Assembly (NCBI GenBank): GCA_021162905.1
Contig: JAGGXT010000325.1
Span: 1 to 5,641 of the forward strand
Direction of reading: 5' to 3'
DNA from: Candidatus Odinarchaeota archaeon
GTDB taxonomy: Archaea > Asgardarchaeota > JAGGXT01
DNA length: 5,641 bases
Shown: positions 4,501 to 5,641 of the stretch, in pieces
Position numbering within the stretch: position 1 is the stretch's first letter
Layout of the letters: every line of letters starts with the position of its first letter
The notes under the pieces: generated by a model
The model's database searches: none
What the model was told of the DNA's origin: nothing
Seen by the model: the letters and a program-made list of their open reading frames with translations, nothing else
Program-made: the position numbers and the translations under genes

Positions 4501-5568
4501 ATGCCAAAAGTATGGATAGACATCTTAACACCAAAACAAGTACTTTTCTTCTCAAAAATTGCTGAAAAACTAAATGAGAGGAAAATTGAAGTTATCTTTA
4601 CCACAAGGGAGTATAGAGAAGTTTTGGATTTACTTAAATTAAAAAACATTGATGCAACTGTTATTGGAAAACACGGTGGAAATGATTTAAAGTCTAAACT
4701 TATACAGAGTGCAGAGAGAATACTAAATTTGACAGAATGGGTTTCTAAGATTAAACCAGATGTTGCATTATCCTTCAGTAGCCCAGAAGCATCTAGAGTT
4801 GCATTTGGACTAGGAATTCCTCATTTTGCGGTAAACGATTCGCCACATTCTATATTTGTTGCAAAACTTTCGTTACCGTTATCAACAAAACTTTTTGCAT
4901 CCCGGTACATTTCGGTTAGGAAATGGGTACGATATGGAATTTCTATAAGGGACATTATAACTTATAACGCAATAGATCAGGCTGCATGGTTAAAGGAATT
5001 TAAACCTGACAGGCGTGTGCTTGATACAATAGGTCTTCTGGAAGATAAGCCAATATTGACAATAAGAGAGGCAGAGACTTGGGCGTCTTATTATCCAGAA
5101 AATGAAACTATTATAACAAGCATAATAAGAAAATTAATAAAGACTTTTAATTATGCTCAAATTGTTATTGTACCAAGATACCAAGAACAAGTAATCGCTT
5201 TTAAGAAAATGTTTAACCTTAGAAATGTTTTCGTTTTGGATAGAATAGTAGATACGACAAGTTTGCTTTACTTCACAGACGTATTTATAGGCAGCGGCGG
5301 AACAATGAATGGAGAAGCTGCTTTATTAGGTGTACCAAACATTTCAACTTACCCAAATATAACTTTAGATATCAATAAGTTTTTAATTAAGGAAGGCCTT
5401 TTAGTGAAGACGAGAAATATTAAGAAAATAATTGATTTTTCAAAATATGCTCTTGAGAGCCAAGAGTTTCGAGTGAAATTGAAAAGAAAAGCTCAGAGAA
5501 TTTTAGAAAGAATGGATAATCCAGCAATCGTAATTGCTGACTTTATAAATAATTATCTGAACAAATAG
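4501..5568 (+). CDS. DUF354 family protein, GT-B / UDP-GlcNAc 2-epimerase-like fold
   Basis: A 355-residue protein of the DUF354 family, common in archaea and resembling GT-B glycosyltransferases and UDP-GlcNAc 2-epimerases. The N-terminal half begins with VWIDILTPKQ (4-13), then KPDVALSFSSPEASRVAFGLG (85-105) and NDSPHS (112-117), family hallmarks near the sugar-binding cleft. A link segment has YNAIDQAAWLKEFKPD (155-170) and TIREAETWASYY (187-198). The C-terminal half carries GSGGTMNGEAALLGVP (264-279), the glycine-rich nucleotide-binding loop with E272 equivalent to the Glu of epimerase-like enzymes. No signal peptide or membrane helix is seen, so it is cytosolic. Its reaction is unproven; a role in surface polysaccharide or protein-glycan synthesis is the usual guess. 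It follows nadK by 24 bases and looks co-transcribed with it. The gene is complete in the window. Confidence 0.88.
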   Translation: MPKVWIDILTPKQVLFFSKIAEKLNERKIEVIFTTREYREVLDLLKLKNIDATVIGKHGGNDLKSKLIQSAERILNLTEWVSKIKPDVALSFSSPEASRVAFGLGIPHFAVNDSPHSIFVAKLSLPLSTKLFASRYISVRKWVRYGISIRDIITYNAIDQAAWLKEFKPDRRVLDTIGLLEDKPILTIREAETWASYYPENETIITSIIRKLIKTFNYAQIVIVPRYQEQVIAFKKMFNLRNVFVLDRIVDTTSLLYFTDVFIGSGGTMNGEAALLGVPNISTYPNITLDINKFLIKEGLLVKTRNIKKIIDFSKYALESQEFRVKLKRKAQRILERMDNPAIVIADFINNYLNK

Positions 5569-5641
5569 AGATATGTAAATTATCATTACAAAATAATCAA
5601 TTTTCTTGATAAAATACAATAATAATTGTTATATATTAAGT
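5569..5641. other. Non-coding right edge with two short inverted repeats and a TATA-like stretch
   Basis: ATCAA-TTTTC-TTGAT (5596-5610) can form a five-pair hairpin, and ACAAT-AATA-ATTGT (5616-5629) is a second perfect five-base inverted repeat. TTATATATTAA (5629-5639) follows directly and could be the box A of a gene beyond the window. Short palindromes next to a TATA box can be operators, but in sequence this AT-rich they also arise by chance. Confidence 0.3.

Noticed and set aside
3981..4649. Long minus-strand open frame of 222 codons, hydrophobic in places
   Set aside because: It lies antisense to nadK and the start of the DUF354 gene, both strongly supported by family motifs. Its product has no recognisable motif and looks like a reverse-frame artefact of AT-rich coding sequence.
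1..5641. tRNA or rRNA genes, CRISPR arrays, insertion sequences, attachment sites
   Set aside because: Coding density leaves only short AT-rich gaps, the longest 175 bases. None shows a cloverleaf, regularly spaced repeats, transposase motifs or terminal repeats.

Overview
This is a compact, AT-rich (by eye about one third G+C), gene-dense piece of an archaeal chromosome with no sign of mobile DNA. The archaeal assignment rests on several things. Each start has a short purine-rich ribosome-binding site (GAGGTG, GGGTG, AGGTG, GGAGG, GAGGG, GGTG) 5-8 bases upstream. TATA-like boxes and T-tracts take the place of bacterial -35/-10 boxes and hairpin terminators. Codon use leans to AGA/AGG and ATA. 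The gene set fits too: a Rab-like small GTPase, a heavily sequon-decorated secreted protein and a DUF354 protein. A thermophilic TACK or Asgard-type lineage is plausible, but no lineage can be named from the sequence alone.

Layout: seven protein genes. On the plus strand at the left is a dCTP deaminase-family gene (86-604). Its last 16 bases overlap, tail to tail, the end of a minus-strand set. In transcription order that set is a signal-peptide glycoprotein with a C-terminal membrane anchor (2709-1627), a small glycine-rich multi-span membrane protein (1614-1252) and a Ras/Rab-like small GTPase (1188-589). The first two are tightly coupled (12-base gap). The GTPase lies after a 63-base gap holding T-tracts and a TATA-like box, so it may have its own promoter. 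A 175-base divergent intergenic region (2710-2884) separates this set from a plus-strand run: an UlaG/UPF0173-like metallo-beta-lactamase-fold hydrolase (2885-3583), NAD kinase (3643-4476) and a DUF354 GT-B-like protein (4501-5568). The last 73 bases are non-coding, with two small inverted repeats and a TATA-like stretch at the edge.

How the genes may work together: the deaminase-family protein and NAD kinase are housekeeping nucleotide/cofactor enzymes, and the DUF354 protein probably serves surface-glycan or nucleotide-sugar metabolism. The least explained part is the minus-strand set, an outward-facing anchored glycoprotein, a small membrane protein and a cytosolic GTPase. The GTPase has the P-loop and switch architecture but lacks the canonical catalytic Gln, the Asn of NKxD and a recognisable SAK motif. 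It could be a membrane-linked module, but that is inference from adjacency. Three of the seven genes start with TTG, each backed by a good ribosome-binding site.
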